Shown here piece after piece: positions 16,444 through 24,414 of a DNA stretch of 40,540 bases. Made by a program: the position numbers and the translations under genes. Origin of the DNA: an uncultured Sellimonas sp. (GTDB lineage: Bacteria > Bacillota > Clostridia > Lachnospirales > Lachnospiraceae); NCBI GenBank assembly GCA_904393575.1, contig CAJFMZ010000003.1, positions 1 to 40,540 of the forward strand, in the 5' to 3' direction. The number at the start of each line of letters is the position of its first letter. The first letter of the stretch is position 1. A model generated the notes under the pieces. That model worked only from the letters and a program-made list of their open reading frames with translations. It was not told the origin of the DNA and searched no databases.

Positions 16444-18235
16444 GCAACAGACAGGATGGAAAGCATGTATGAAAGGAATGGGGCGGTTTGTAAGCCCGTA
16501 CAAGGGCAGGCTTTTTGTGGCAGTCCTGACGACGGTTCTGGCCACAGCCATCTATTCCCTGAATCCGACGATCGAGGGACTGGCAACGACACAGCTTGCA
16601 TCGGACGCCTCCAGAATACTAAAGGGGGTCAGCGGGGCCCATGTGCATTTTGAGAAGGTGTTCCGCATTCTGGCCCTGCTTGGAACCAGCTATGTGACCA
16701 GAGCGCTTCTGCTGCTGGTGTCGGCATTCTTCCTGACCAATGCCATCCAGCAGACCATGCACGATCTGCGTGGTGCTCTCCAGAAGAAAATTCAGAAGAT
16801 GCCGGTCAGCTATTTTGACGAGCATGCCTTTGGCGATGTGCTGAGCTGTGTGACCAATGACGTGGATACTCTGAGCAATGCCCTGCAGCAGACGCTCACC
16901 AGAGTGATCAGCGGTATCCTGACGTTTATTCTGGCAGTCAGCATGATGCTTCGGATCAATGTGATGATGACGTTGATTGCACTGATTATCATTCCCCTTG
17001 TGGCGCTGATTACCAAAGTCTTTGTCAAGCGTTCCCAGGATCTGTTCGATCTTCAGCAGAGGACGGTGGGGCAGTTAAATGGTACGATTACAGAGCTTTA
17101 CGGCGGATTTAATGAGATCATCAGTTACAATAAACAGGAAGACGTGGCGGAGCAGTTTGAGAAAGTCAATCAGAAGATGCGGAATTCCGCGTTCAAAGCG
17201 CAGTTTGTATCCTCACTGATTTCCCCGTGTGTCTCTCTGGTGACCTACCTGACGATCGGTACCTGCGCGGTGATCGGATGTCTTCAGGTGATCCAGGGTG
17301 CCATTACCATCGGACAGCTTCAGGCATTTGTGCGCTATATCTGGCAGATCAATGACCCGCTTTCCCAGGTGTCACAGCTCTCTGCACAGGTACAGGCCGC
17401 ATTTTCCGCCATGCGCCGGATCTTTACGCTTCTGTCGGAGGAGGAAGAGGATCAGGGTGGACAGGTGCCGATTGACCGGGACAAGATCCAGGGCAATGTG
17501 ACCTTCGAGCATGTCCAGTTCGGATATGACGAGGAACTGCTCATGAAAGACGTCAACATCGATGTGAAGAAAGGACAGACGGTGGCGATTGTCGGCCCGA
17601 CCGGGGCGGGAAAAACGACGCTGATGAATCTTCTGCTTCGGTTCTACGATGTGAAGGGCGGGTCCATCCAGATCGATGGAGTCGATATCCGGGATATGAA
17701 CCGGGAAGACCTCAGATCCTTGTTCTCCCTCGTTTTGCAGGATACCTGGCTGTTTTCCGGAAGCATTTACGACAACATCCGCTACGGCAGACTGGATGCC
17801 CGAAAGGACGAGATCATCAGTGCGGCCAAGATGGCCAATGTCCATCATTATATCCGTACCCTCTCCAAGGGATACGATTCCCTGATCAATGAGGAGGCCA
17901 ACAATATTTCTCAGGGCGAGAAGCAGCTTTTGACCATCGCCAGGGCGATTTTGAAGGATCCACAGATTCTGATTCTGGATGAAGCCACCTCCTCCGTGGA
18001 CACCCGTCTGGAGAGACGGCTTCAGGAGGCGATGCTGCGTGTCATGGAAGGACGGACGTCCTTTGTCATTGCACACCGGCTTTCCACGATCCGGGACGCG
18101 GATATGATTCTGGTGCTGAAGGATGGAGATATTGTCGAGCAGGGAACCCACGAAGAGCTGCTCAAGAAGCGTGGCATGTATGAAAAATTGTACCATTCCC
18201 AGTTTGCAGGACAAAATTTTGATGAGGTTTTCTAG
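16436..18235 (+). CDS. ABC exporter half-transporter, catalytic-site subunit
   Basis: 599-aa partner of the preceding half-transporter. ATG 16436 follows GAGGAGG and lies inside the end of the upstream gene. Six membrane helices are followed by a nucleotide-binding domain with Walker A GPTGAGKTT (about 388), a degraded signature ISQGEKQ in place of LSGGQ (about 491) and an intact Walker B with catalytic Glu, ILILDEATSSVD (about 510). Taken together, the two proteins make one consensus and one degenerate ATP site. An inward loop of about 40 residues between the first two helices distinguishes it from its partner. No regulator of the MarR/TetR kind is adjacent, so induction cannot be predicted. 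Confidence 0.92.
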   Translation: MNKQQTGWKACMKGMGRFVSPYKGRLFVAVLTTVLATAIYSLNPTIEGLATTQLASDASRILKGVSGAHVHFEKVFRILALLGTSYVTRALLLLVSAFFLTNAIQQTMHDLRGALQKKIQKMPVSYFDEHAFGDVLSCVTNDVDTLSNALQQTLTRVISGILTFILAVSMMLRINVMMTLIALIIIPLVALITKVFVKRSQDLFDLQQRTVGQLNGTITELYGGFNEIISYNKQEDVAEQFEKVNQKMRNSAFKAQFVSSLISPCVSLVTYLTIGTCAVIGCLQVIQGAITIGQLQAFVRYIWQINDPLSQVSQLSAQVQAAFSAMRRIFTLLSEEEEDQGGQVPIDRDKIQGNVTFEHVQFGYDEELLMKDVNIDVKKGQTVAIVGPTGAGKTTLMNLLLRFYDVKGGSIQIDGVDIRDMNREDLRSLFSLVLQDTWLFSGSIYDNIRYGRLDARKDEIISAAKMANVHHYIRTLSKGYDSLINEEANNISQGEKQLLTIARAILKDPQILILDEATSSVDTRLERRLQEAMLRVMEGRTSFVIAHRLSTIRDADMILVLKDGDIVEQGTHEELLKKRGMYEKLYHSQFAGQNFDEVF

Positions 18236-18287
18236 ACAATGTGGTATGATAATGTTTAAATAGATACGAGGAAAGGGGCAGAAATCT

Positions 18288-18881
18288 ATGAAAAAGAAAC
18301 TGATTTTAGTTACATCCCCACCGGCATGTGGGAAAACCTATGTTGCCATGAAACTGGCGGCAGAGCTCAATCACGTAGTATACCTGGACAAGGATGCGCT
18401 GATCATTTTGAGCAGACAGATTTTCGAGGTGGCAAATCAGCCGTATGACAGGAGTTCGGAGTTTTTTGAGGAGCACATCCGGGATTATGAATATGCGGCG
18501 ATTCTGGACATGGCAGTGGACGCGCTGGAATACGATGATATCGCCCTGATCAATGCGCCGTTTACCCGTGAGGTCAGAAATCCGAGATTTATGGAGAGTC
18601 TCAGACAGGACCTGATGAGAAAGAACGCAAGACTTTACGTAGTGTGGGTAGTGACGGATCCTGAGATCTGCAAGAAGAGGATGATACGAAGAAACAGCGA
18701 CCGGGATACCTGGAAGCTGGCACACTGGGATGAATATATGGCCAGAACCGATTTTTCCATCCCGGAGGAGCTCAACGACAAGAGCAAGGACCAGGAGCTT
18801 CTGCTCTTCTATAATTCCAACGAAGAAGAGTTCAGAAAATCCATGAAAGAAGTGGTAAGAAAGCTTCAGGACGAAGAATAA
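18288..18881 (+). CDS. Small P-loop kinase / AAA-type ATPase
   Basis: 197-aa cytoplasmic P-loop protein. The Walker A-like SPPACGKT is at residues 10-17, and YLDKDAL follows the second strand like the DxD of shikimate or gluconate kinase-like enzymes. VVWVVTDPEICKKRMIRRNSDRD supplies the Arg-rich lid typical of small-molecule kinases. Substrate unknown. ATG 18288 follows GAAAGGGG. It lies 52 bp after the exporter and 100 bp before the MBL-like gene, all on the same strand. It could be an independent gene, since TATGAT at about 18245 offers a possible -10. Confidence 0.8.
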   Translation: MKKKLILVTSPPACGKTYVAMKLAAELNHVVYLDKDALIILSRQIFEVANQPYDRSSEFFEEHIRDYEYAAILDMAVDALEYDDIALINAPFTREVRNPRFMESLRQDLMRKNARLYVVWVVTDPEICKKRMIRRNSDRDTWKLAHWDEYMARTDFSIPEELNDKSKDQELLLFYNSNEEEFRKSMKEVVRKLQDEE

Positions 18882-18982
18882 AAACCAGACGGATGCAGAC
18901 AGGAGATTCCGGCCAGAGGGCAGGGAATCTCCTGTCAGGTGTAGGGGGAGTCTGGCAAAAGGACAAAAGAGAGGACCGGAAT

Positions 18983-20164
18983 ATGGAAATACAGATGTAC
19001 AACATGGGGCTGGGTGAATGCATCCTGCTGACGGAAGGAAACAAAAAGCTGGCTGTCAACTGCGGGACCCGGAATAAGCGGATCGATGGAATGGACAGTG
19101 GAGAGATTTACGAGGAAATCCGGGAAAAGACGAAGAAAGAAGGATATGACTTTCTTCTGACGCAGATTGACCCGGAGCATATCGGCGGCTTTTTGCAGAT
19201 GATACGCAGACAGGACCAGAGCGGCATCCGGACCGTCTATCTTCCGGATCTCTTTTCCAGAAGATGGATGAATGAAGTGCTGGCCCTTCTGCTTTTGCAG
19301 GACCTTTCCAGAGGATGTTTCCTGCCGGGCAAGGCGGTGGCGCTGACCGGACTGATGGAAGCGCTTCTGAGATTTTCCGGCACACTTTGCTTTGTGGAAC
19401 GGGGGGATGTGATCGGAGAAGTCTATCAGGTGCTCTGGCCGGAGAAAGAGGGGCTCAAAGAAGAGATGGAAGAGACGCTTGCTCTTGCCGGAATCTCCGA
19501 TGCCTTTTATGAGCAGGACCGCTGTATGTGGGGAGAGCTCGTGAGGGTTTCGGCCGTCATGAGATCGATTTTCCTGAGGCTGCCGGCCATTTCCAGGAGC
19601 AAGGACGTCCCGCGGAATGAGGAGGGAATTCCAACAGAGCTTGAAGAGGAAGTCCGGAATTTCCGGCTGGAGTTCCGAAAGCTGAGGAGAAATCCAAGGT
19701 TCCTTGGGATGGCGGAGCGGTGCCAGGAAAAGCGGGAGGTCTTCCGAATGTTTCACGACCGGACCGGCCTGATGTTTCATACAAGGAAGGATGGGGATGA
19801 GAATTTCCTTTACACCGGAAATGCATGGAAGGAAAAGGCCGCATGGCTTCAGAAAAACGAGGACGGCCTGGCAGGGCTGCATGAGAACTACTGGTGCATC
19901 ACACTTCCGGGACACGGGACAGATGCCTGGTACTGGGATTTCTCCCCATACAGGCCAAAGCATTTTCTCGTGTCCAACGGCTATGTGGCGGGACAGGACA
20001 ATGGAAAGATTTCCGGGCGCTACAGCGGGATGTTTGCAGTCCCGGATGTAATGATGCACTGCACCAGTTCCAGCTGGTGCGAGGGACGGAAAAACGGAAT
20101 ATGCAGCTGCTGGAACGCCCAGGTTACCTCGCCGCGGCATTATTCGATGATTCAGGAAACCTAA
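18983..20164 (+). CDS. MBL-fold protein with degenerate metal motif
   Basis: 393-aa protein resembling the metallo-beta-lactamase fold of ComEC/Rec2-type hydrolases. The N-terminus has MYNMGLGECILLTEGNKKLAVNCGT, the strand pair that begins such domains. LLTQIDPEHIGGF (59-71) occupies the position of the metal-binding THxHxDH motif: Gln61 and Asp63 replace histidines and Glu65 replaces Asp, while His66 remains. A C-terminal part (LPGHGTDAWYWD, then HFLVSNGYVAG) looks like the end of an MBL domain. A charged helical insertion (about 215-260) separates the halves. The change of three ligands argues for lost or altered catalysis. Start ATG 18983 is chosen over an upstream ATG 18893 because GAGGACCGG lies before it. 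Role unknown. Confidence 0.65.
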   Translation: MEIQMYNMGLGECILLTEGNKKLAVNCGTRNKRIDGMDSGEIYEEIREKTKKEGYDFLLTQIDPEHIGGFLQMIRRQDQSGIRTVYLPDLFSRRWMNEVLALLLLQDLSRGCFLPGKAVALTGLMEALLRFSGTLCFVERGDVIGEVYQVLWPEKEGLKEEMEETLALAGISDAFYEQDRCMWGELVRVSAVMRSIFLRLPAISRSKDVPRNEEGIPTELEEEVRNFRLEFRKLRRNPRFLGMAERCQEKREVFRMFHDRTGLMFHTRKDGDENFLYTGNAWKEKAAWLQKNEDGLAGLHENYWCITLPGHGTDAWYWDFSPYRPKHFLVSNGYVAGQDNGKISGRYSGMFAVPDVMMHCTSSSWCEGRKNGICSCWNAQVTSPRHYSMIQET

Positions 20165-20203
20165 GAGGAATGGAATTACAATAGAAAGGGTAGAACAGAC
20201 AGG

Positions 20204-20839
20204 ATGAGTAAGAGAAGATCAGACAGAGAAATTCCAAAATATCAGCAGATAGCCACAGACATTGCCTATAAGATTGTACACGGAATCTATCAGGAAGATC
20301 AGAAAATCTACGCCAGATCCGCCATTGGAAGCCAGTACAGCGTCTCTTCCGAGACGGCACGCAGGGCCATGTGCGTACTTGCGGACTGGGATGTGGTGTC
20401 GATTGAGAAAAACAGTGGTGTTTTGATCAAGTCGGTGGACAACGCAAGAAACTTTCTGAACCAGCAGGAGCAGACCCGGTCCATTCAGAATCTGAAGCGG
20501 AACATTCTGGACAGCGCGGAACGCCAACAGCGGGAGATGAAGGAGCTCTACGATGATCTGACAGATATGATCGACCAGATTGAGCGGTACCGTTCTACGA
20601 ATCCGTTTGTTCCCTATGAGATCGTCATTACAGACAAGACGCCGTATCTGAACCGGACGGTTGGGGAGCTGGATTTCTGGCAGGAGACATTTGCGACGGT
20701 CATCGCAATCCGCAGAAACGGAATGCTCATGATGTCTCCGGGACCAAAGGCAGTGTTCCGGCTCAATGATGTGATCTATTATACTGGGGATGAGGACTGC
20801 CCGGACCGGGTGTGCAGGTTTATGTACCCGGAACAGTAA
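20204..20839 (+). CDS. GntR-family regulator with RCK_C domain (BusR-like)
   Basis: 211-aa transcription factor. Residues about 11-80 form a GntR winged helix (IPKYQQIATDIAYKIVHG, then IGSQYSVSSETARRAM). About 85-130 is a coiled coil. About 135-211 resembles the TrkA-C/RCK_C domain (ETFATVIAIRRNGML, then RLNDVIYYTGD). This order and length match BusR, the c-di-AMP-responsive repressor of osmolyte uptake in lactic acid bacteria. RCK_C domains in KtrC/BusR bind c-di-AMP or other small ligands. The usual target, the betaine transporter busAB, is not next to it, so its regulon is unknown here. Its own upstream gap is only 39 bp, so it may be co-transcribed with the MBL-like gene. Confidence 0.8.
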   Translation: MSKRRSDREIPKYQQIATDIAYKIVHGIYQEDQKIYARSAIGSQYSVSSETARRAMCVLADWDVVSIEKNSGVLIKSVDNARNFLNQQEQTRSIQNLKRNILDSAERQQREMKELYDDLTDMIDQIERYRSTNPFVPYEIVITDKTPYLNRTVGELDFWQETFATVIAIRRNGMLMMSPGPKAVFRLNDVIYYTGDEDCPDRVCRFMYPEQ

Positions 20840-20847
20840 AAAAGTAC

Positions 20848-20876
20848 TTGCAAAAGTAACAACTTTAAAATAAAAT
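20848..20876 (+). promoter_or_regulatory. Promoter-like site downstream of the BusR-like gene
   Basis: TTGCAA, a 17-bp spacer and TAAAAT at 20871-20876. A transcript starting near 20883 would reach the hairpin at 20918-20953 after about 70 nt and contains no meaningful frame. Confidence 0.4.
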
Positions 20877-20917
20877 AGGGTTGTCATTTATGGCTGTAAC
20901 GTAACTCACAAAAAAGG

Positions 20918-20953
20918 ACAGGAACTTCCGTGTTTGGATTTTCCTGTTTTTTT
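20918..20953 (+). terminator. Terminator between BusR-like gene and cysE
   Basis: ACAGGAA / TTCCTGT, a 7-bp stem with a 16-nt loop, followed by a T-run at 20946-20953 and preceded by A-rich bases that extend the pairing. Confidence 0.65.
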
Positions 20954-20960
20954 CTATTAT

Positions 20961-20973
20961 CCCGGTGACCGGG
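20961..20973. promoter_or_regulatory. Palindrome upstream of cysE promoter
   Basis: The perfect palindrome CCCGGT-G-ACCGGG ends 8 bp before the -35 hexamer of the serine acetyltransferase promoter. This is a suitable place for an activator or repressor. No known operator is claimed. Confidence 0.4.
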
Positions 20974-20981
20974 AGATCCGG

Positions 20982-21010
20982 TTGACATGACACTGGCGCT
21001 GTAATATGAT
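20982..21010 (+). promoter_or_regulatory. Strong sigma-A promoter for cysE
   Basis: A perfect -35 TTGACA (20982-20987), 17-bp spacing and -10 TATGAT (21005-21010). Transcription would start around 21017. This excludes the upstream in-frame ATG at 21006 and supports ATG 21036 as the gene start. Confidence 0.85.
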
Positions 21011-21035
21011 AAAGCAAAAAGAAAGTGAAGACGAT

Positions 21036-21953
21036 ATGAAAAACAATACAATCAAAGATGTAGTGGAAAAACTGAATGAACATTATCGCAGTGAGGAGCT
21101 GTTTATGCCAAGAGACGGCAGAAGGCTTCCGGACCGGGCGGCTGTGATCGAGGTCATACGGGACCTCCGCCATATTATTTTTCCGGGCTACTTCGGAAAG
21201 GACAGTGCGCTTGAGATGGACCCGTCCTATTATGCGGGATACCGGATCAATCATCTCTATGACGAACTCAGGGAGCAGATTACCATTGCCCTGCAGTATC
21301 AGATGAAGGAGGAGGGAGCCAGGGAGCGGGCCCAGGAGGTGACGGACCGGTTTTTCTCCAGAATTCCGGAGATTCAGAAACAGATGCTCAAAGATGTGCA
21401 GGCGGGATTTGACGGAGATCCGGCGGCTCAGAGCCGGGAGGAGATTATTTTTTCCTATCCGGGACTTTTTGCGGTGTATGTATACCGGACCGCGCATGTG
21501 CTCTATGAAGAGAAGATCCCGTTCATCCCACGGATCATGTCCGAGTATGCCCACGGACGGACCGGGATCGATATCAATCCGGGAGCCAGGATCGGGGAAT
21601 ATTTCTTCATCGACCACGGCACCGGAATTGTCATCGGGGAGACCACGGAGATCGGAGATTATGTGAAGCTCTATCAGGGGGTAACGCTGGGAGCCCTGTC
21701 CACCCGGAACGGACAGCAGCTTGCTGGACTGAAACGGCATCCGACCATCGGGGACCATGTGACGATCTATTCCAATTCCACAGTGCTGGGAGGGGATACG
21801 GTGATCGGCGAGCACTGCATTATCGGAGGAAATACGTTTATCACAAAATCCGTTCCGCCTTATACGAAAGTCAGCGCCAAGAGTCCGGAGCTGATTTTCA
21901 AGACGCCGGAGGAACGCAGAGAGAAGAACGATCTCTGGGAGTGGGAAAGCTAA
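21036..21953 (+). CDS. cysE: Serine O-acetyltransferase (EpsC/CysE-type)
   Basis: 305-aa enzyme that makes O-acetylserine from serine and acetyl-CoA, the first step of cysteine synthesis. The N-terminal 170 residues are the helical serine acetyltransferase domain in its longer, EpsC-like form. A left-handed beta-helix of hexapeptide repeats follows (HGRTGIDINPGARIG, then VIGETTEIGDYVKLYQGVTLGA), with His in IDHGTGIVIGE and the loop around RHPTIGDHV. Start ATG 21036 is set by the promoter, whose -10 overlaps the alternative ATG at 21006. No cysK is adjacent. The gene is likely monocistronic or continues weakly into the small gene at 22015. Confidence 0.93.
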   Translation: MKNNTIKDVVEKLNEHYRSEELFMPRDGRRLPDRAAVIEVIRDLRHIIFPGYFGKDSALEMDPSYYAGYRINHLYDELREQITIALQYQMKEEGARERAQEVTDRFFSRIPEIQKQMLKDVQAGFDGDPAAQSREEIIFSYPGLFAVYVYRTAHVLYEEKIPFIPRIMSEYAHGRTGIDINPGARIGEYFFIDHGTGIVIGETTEIGDYVKLYQGVTLGALSTRNGQQLAGLKRHPTIGDHVTIYSNSTVLGGDTVIGEHCIIGGNTFITKSVPPYTKVSAKSPELIFKTPEERREKNDLWEWES

Positions 21954-21959
21954 AATACC

Positions 21960-21988
21960 TTTACCTGCGGGATGGGAAGTAGTAAAAT
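21960..21988 (+). promoter_or_regulatory. Promoter for the 52-aa gene and HAD phosphatase
   Basis: TTTACC, a 17-bp spacer and TAAAAT. The same two hexamers with the same spacing occur before yedF at 26951-26979. Confidence 0.55.
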
Positions 21989-22014
21989 AGAGAAAAAGAC
22001 AGGAGGGAAAGTGT

Positions 22015-22173
22015 ATGGGACAGGAACTGATTCAGAAATTAAAAGAAGTAAAACAGGCACTGGTAGATCTTGATGTAAGAGGGGAAGAATGGGAAGAGCG
22101 TCAGGAGATTCTGCAAAAGCTGGAAGATGTGACCTCCTATGTAAAAGATGCTATGGGAAGCGGAAAACTATAA
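22015..22173 (+). CDS. Small 52-aa helical protein
   Basis: 52-aa protein starting MGQELIQKLKEVKQ and ending MGSGKL. It is almost wholly charged helix (DLDVRGEEWEERQEI, LQKLEDVTSYVK), with no membrane segment and no cysteine. A very good Shine-Dalgarno site (AGGAGGG, 7 bp before ATG 22015) and a promoter-like site just upstream support real translation. It ends 19 bp before the HAD phosphatase gene, so the two are probably co-transcribed. Family not recognised. Confidence 0.7.
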   Translation: MGQELIQKLKEVKQALVDLDVRGEEWEERQEILQKLEDVTSYVKDAMGSGKL

Positions 22174-22192
22174 GCAGAAAGGAAGAAGGACG

Positions 22193-22852
22193 ATGGAGCC
22201 AAAGATCAGGGCGCTGGTATTTGACATGGATGGTCTTTTGTTTGATTCGGAAAGGGTAGTTCAGAAGTCGTGGTATATCGCCGGAGAGCGGCTTGGATAT
22301 CCGGACATGGGAGAGCAGATCTACCATACGCTGGGGTTTAATGCCGCAAGGCGGAATGCGTATTTCAGAGCAACCTTTGGGGAGGCATTCCCGGTGGAGA
22401 CCTTTAATGAGATGACAAGAGAGATCTTTTATCAGCTGAAAGAGAAAGAAGGAGTACCAAAGAAGCAGGGTGTGGATGAGATCCTGTCCTATGCAAAAGG
22501 GGCGGGATATCTGCTGGCGGTAGCGACTTCCTCCAGAGGGCCGTATTCCACGGAGCTTTTGAAAGAAGCAAAGATCTGGCAGTACTTTGATGCCTTCGTC
22601 TTTGGAGACATGGTTACCCATGCAAAGCCGGATCCGGAGATCTATCTGAAGGCATGTGAGATGCTGGATGTACAGCCGTCTGAGGCGGCGGCGCTGGAAG
22701 ATTCTCCGAACGGGATCCGGGCGGCTTATGGGGCAGGGATGCATCCGATTGTTGTGCCGGATCTGGTGCAGCCGGATGAGGAGATCCGGAGCATGTGTGA
22801 CTGGCAGTGCAGCTCCCTGCTGGATGTCATGGAAATTTTAAAAACACAGTAA
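22193..22852 (+). CDS. HAD-superfamily sugar phosphatase / beta-phosphoglucomutase-like
   Basis: 219-aa HAD hydrolase of the cap-C1 (beta-PGM/GPH) group. Motif I is VFDMDGLLFDSE with nucleophile Asp11 and acid/base Asp13. Motif II lies in VATSS, and the Lys and acidic pair in HAKPDPEIY and LEDSPNG. The four-helix cap lies between about 20 and 85. The likely substrate is a small sugar phosphate or another phosphorylated metabolite, and the sequence does not separate mutase from phosphatase. ATG 22193 follows GGAAGAAGGA; an open frame reaches further upstream but would overlap the 52-aa gene. Confidence 0.88.
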   Translation: MEPKIRALVFDMDGLLFDSERVVQKSWYIAGERLGYPDMGEQIYHTLGFNAARRNAYFRATFGEAFPVETFNEMTREIFYQLKEKEGVPKKQGVDEILSYAKGAGYLLAVATSSRGPYSTELLKEAKIWQYFDAFVFGDMVTHAKPDPEIYLKACEMLDVQPSEAAALEDSPNGIRAAYGAGMHPIVVPDLVQPDEEIRSMCDWQCSSLLDVMEILKTQ

Positions 22853-22857
22853 ACGAA

Positions 22858-22903
22858 ATCAGCCCCACAGAGGCAGGATATGACAGGTCTCTGTGGGGCT
22901 GAT
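22858..22903. terminator. Convergent-gene hairpin terminator
   Basis: A 15-bp perfect stem (ATCAGCCCCACAGAG / CTCTGTGGGGCTGAT) between the plus-strand HAD gene and the minus-strand unknown gene. T-rich stretches follow on both strands, though neither is a pure run, so it may work in both directions. Confidence 0.75.
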
Positions 22904-22914
22904 GTTGTCTGCTT

Positions 22915-23262
22915 TTATACATGAAGGAAACGCTGGCAGCATTCCTCGAACACTTCGATCTGACGGCTGAGATCTTCGCTCTGCACATCCGTCAGTCCTC
23001 CCAGGAGCAGGTCCTGGGAACGGCGTACGCCGTCCTTGTCCAGTGGAGGGACAAGAGCGAAATCACTGTAGGCCCGCAGTTTCTGAAAGTAAAGATTCAG
23101 ATCCGCCGGATTCTGCTCTTTGTAAGCCAGTTCGTACATGTAATGGGAATCTGTCGCGTCCTGTTCTGTACATTCACGGCAGATCCATTTTCCCAGGTAA
23201 TAGCACTGATTACCGATCCGGTAAACAAATCCCGGACGGGAAATAAAATCCTGATGAGTCAT
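22915..23262 (-). CDS. Hypothetical protein in nag operon
   Basis: 115-aa cytoplasmic protein that I do not recognise. It begins MTHQDFISRPGFVYRIGNQCYYLGKW, which reads as two beta-strands. A Cys-x-x-Cys is absent, but Cys19, the Cys in ICRECTEQ and the CC pair near the end (FEECCQRF) are notable. The rest looks helical and acidic. It starts 19 bp after the nagA stop on the same strand and ends at a strong hairpin, so it appears to be the last gene of the nagB-nagA unit. A link to amino-sugar metabolism is inferred from position only. Confidence 0.65.
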   Translation of the reverse strand: MTHQDFISRPGFVYRIGNQCYYLGKWICRECTEQDATDSHYMYELAYKEQNPADLNLYFQKLRAYSDFALVPPLDKDGVRRSQDLLLGGLTDVQSEDLSRQIEVFEECCQRFLHV

Positions 23263-23281
23263 ATTGAATACTCCTTTCGCC

Positions 23282-24397
23282 TTATCCGTTTACAATAACC
23301 TGTTTCAGAGAAAGGTCCGGATTCAGAAGAACCAGATTTCCGATCTTTCCTGGAGCAATGCTTCCATACAGATGATCCAGATGCAGTGCGCGTGCCGGAT
23401 TAATGGTTGCGCAGCGGATGGCGTCTTCCAGAGGAATCTCCATTTCCTTTACGGCGGTGCGCATACAGTCGGCAAGATTGGTCACAGATCCGGCAAGCGC
23501 GCCTCCCTCTGCCAGGGTAGCGTGTTTTCCGGATACATTGACATCCAGACCGCCCAGCGTGTAGGTGCCGTCCGGCATTCCTGTGGCACGCATACTGTCA
23601 CTGATCAGGCAGATCCGTTCCGCCCCCATCATGGCAAAAGCGGCGCGGACCATGGATGGATGAATGTGGACGCCATCGCAGATCAGCTCTGCAAATACAT
23701 GCTTGCTGTCAAATACAGCGCCGACTACGCCAGGTTCCCGGTGGGTAAAGGCCGGCATGGCATTAAACAGGTGAACTGCATGGCAGGCTCCTGCGTCAAA
23801 GGCAGCCTTTGCGTCTGCGTACGGTGCGTTGGTATGTGCCAGGGAAACAGAGACATGGTCCTTTACCTTCTGGATGAAATCCAGTGTCCGGTCCAGATCC
23901 ATTTCCGGAGCGACGCCGATGAATTTGATCAGGCCACCTGCCGCCTCCTGAAATTCATCAAACAAAGAAGCGTCACACGGGATAATATTCCGCTCATCCT
24001 GCGCGCCCTTTTTCGCTACGCTGATGAACGGCCCTTCCATATTCAGACCGGCAAGATGAGCGCCGGATTCATTTTTCCAGGATGCGGCAGTGGAGAGGAT
24101 CGACTTGAGCTCCGGGACAGGGAGGGTCATGGTTGCCGGACAGATCGTAGTCACACCGACGGAAGCTTCGTAATTGGCAATGGTACGGATCGCTTCCGGG
24201 TCATTGTCGCAGATGTCCGCGCCCATGCACCCGTGAAAGTGAATGTCAATCAGTCCGGGAACCGCGTAGGCGCCGCCGCCGTCAACGACCTCCTCCGGAC
24301 TGGATGCGGTTTCACAGAACCGTCCGTCTTCGATGATGACGTCTCCCTGATGAAATCGATAATCTTCCCCGTAAACTTTTACATTTTTAATAATCAT
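23282..24397 (-). CDS. nagA: N-acetylglucosamine-6-phosphate deacetylase
   Basis: 371-aa amidohydrolase that removes acetate from GlcNAc-6-P to give GlcN-6-P, the substrate of the adjacent nagB. Metal and active-site motifs are DIHFHG, Glu in NMEGPF, His in SLAHTNAP and in AVHLFNAM, and the catalytic Asp in LISDSMRATG. Length is normal for the family. It is 71 bp downstream of nagB, with a terminator-like hairpin in the gap that probably makes its expression lower than or different from nagB. The gene lets the cell use GlcNAc from mucin or cell wall. Confidence 0.96.
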   Translation of the reverse strand: MIIKNVKVYGEDYRFHQGDVIIEDGRFCETASSPEEVVDGGGAYAVPGLIDIHFHGCMGADICDNDPEAIRTIANYEASVGVTTICPATMTLPVPELKSILSTAASWKNESGAHLAGLNMEGPFISVAKKGAQDERNIIPCDASLFDEFQEAAGGLIKFIGVAPEMDLDRTLDFIQKVKDHVSVSLAHTNAPYADAKAAFDAGACHAVHLFNAMPAFTHREPGVVGAVFDSKHVFAELICDGVHIHPSMVRAAFAMMGAERICLISDSMRATGMPDGTYTLGGLDVNVSGKHATLAEGGALAGSVTNLADCMRTAVKEMEIPLEDAIRCATINPARALHLDHLYGSIAPGKIGNLVLLNPDLSLKQVIVNG

Positions 24398-24414
24398 AGC
24401 AGTACTCCTTTTTG

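Noticed and set aside
18935..20140. 401-codon minus-strand frame opposite the MBL-like gene
   Set aside because: Composition artefact; the plus frame has RBS, fold-like motifs and good spacing to neighbours.
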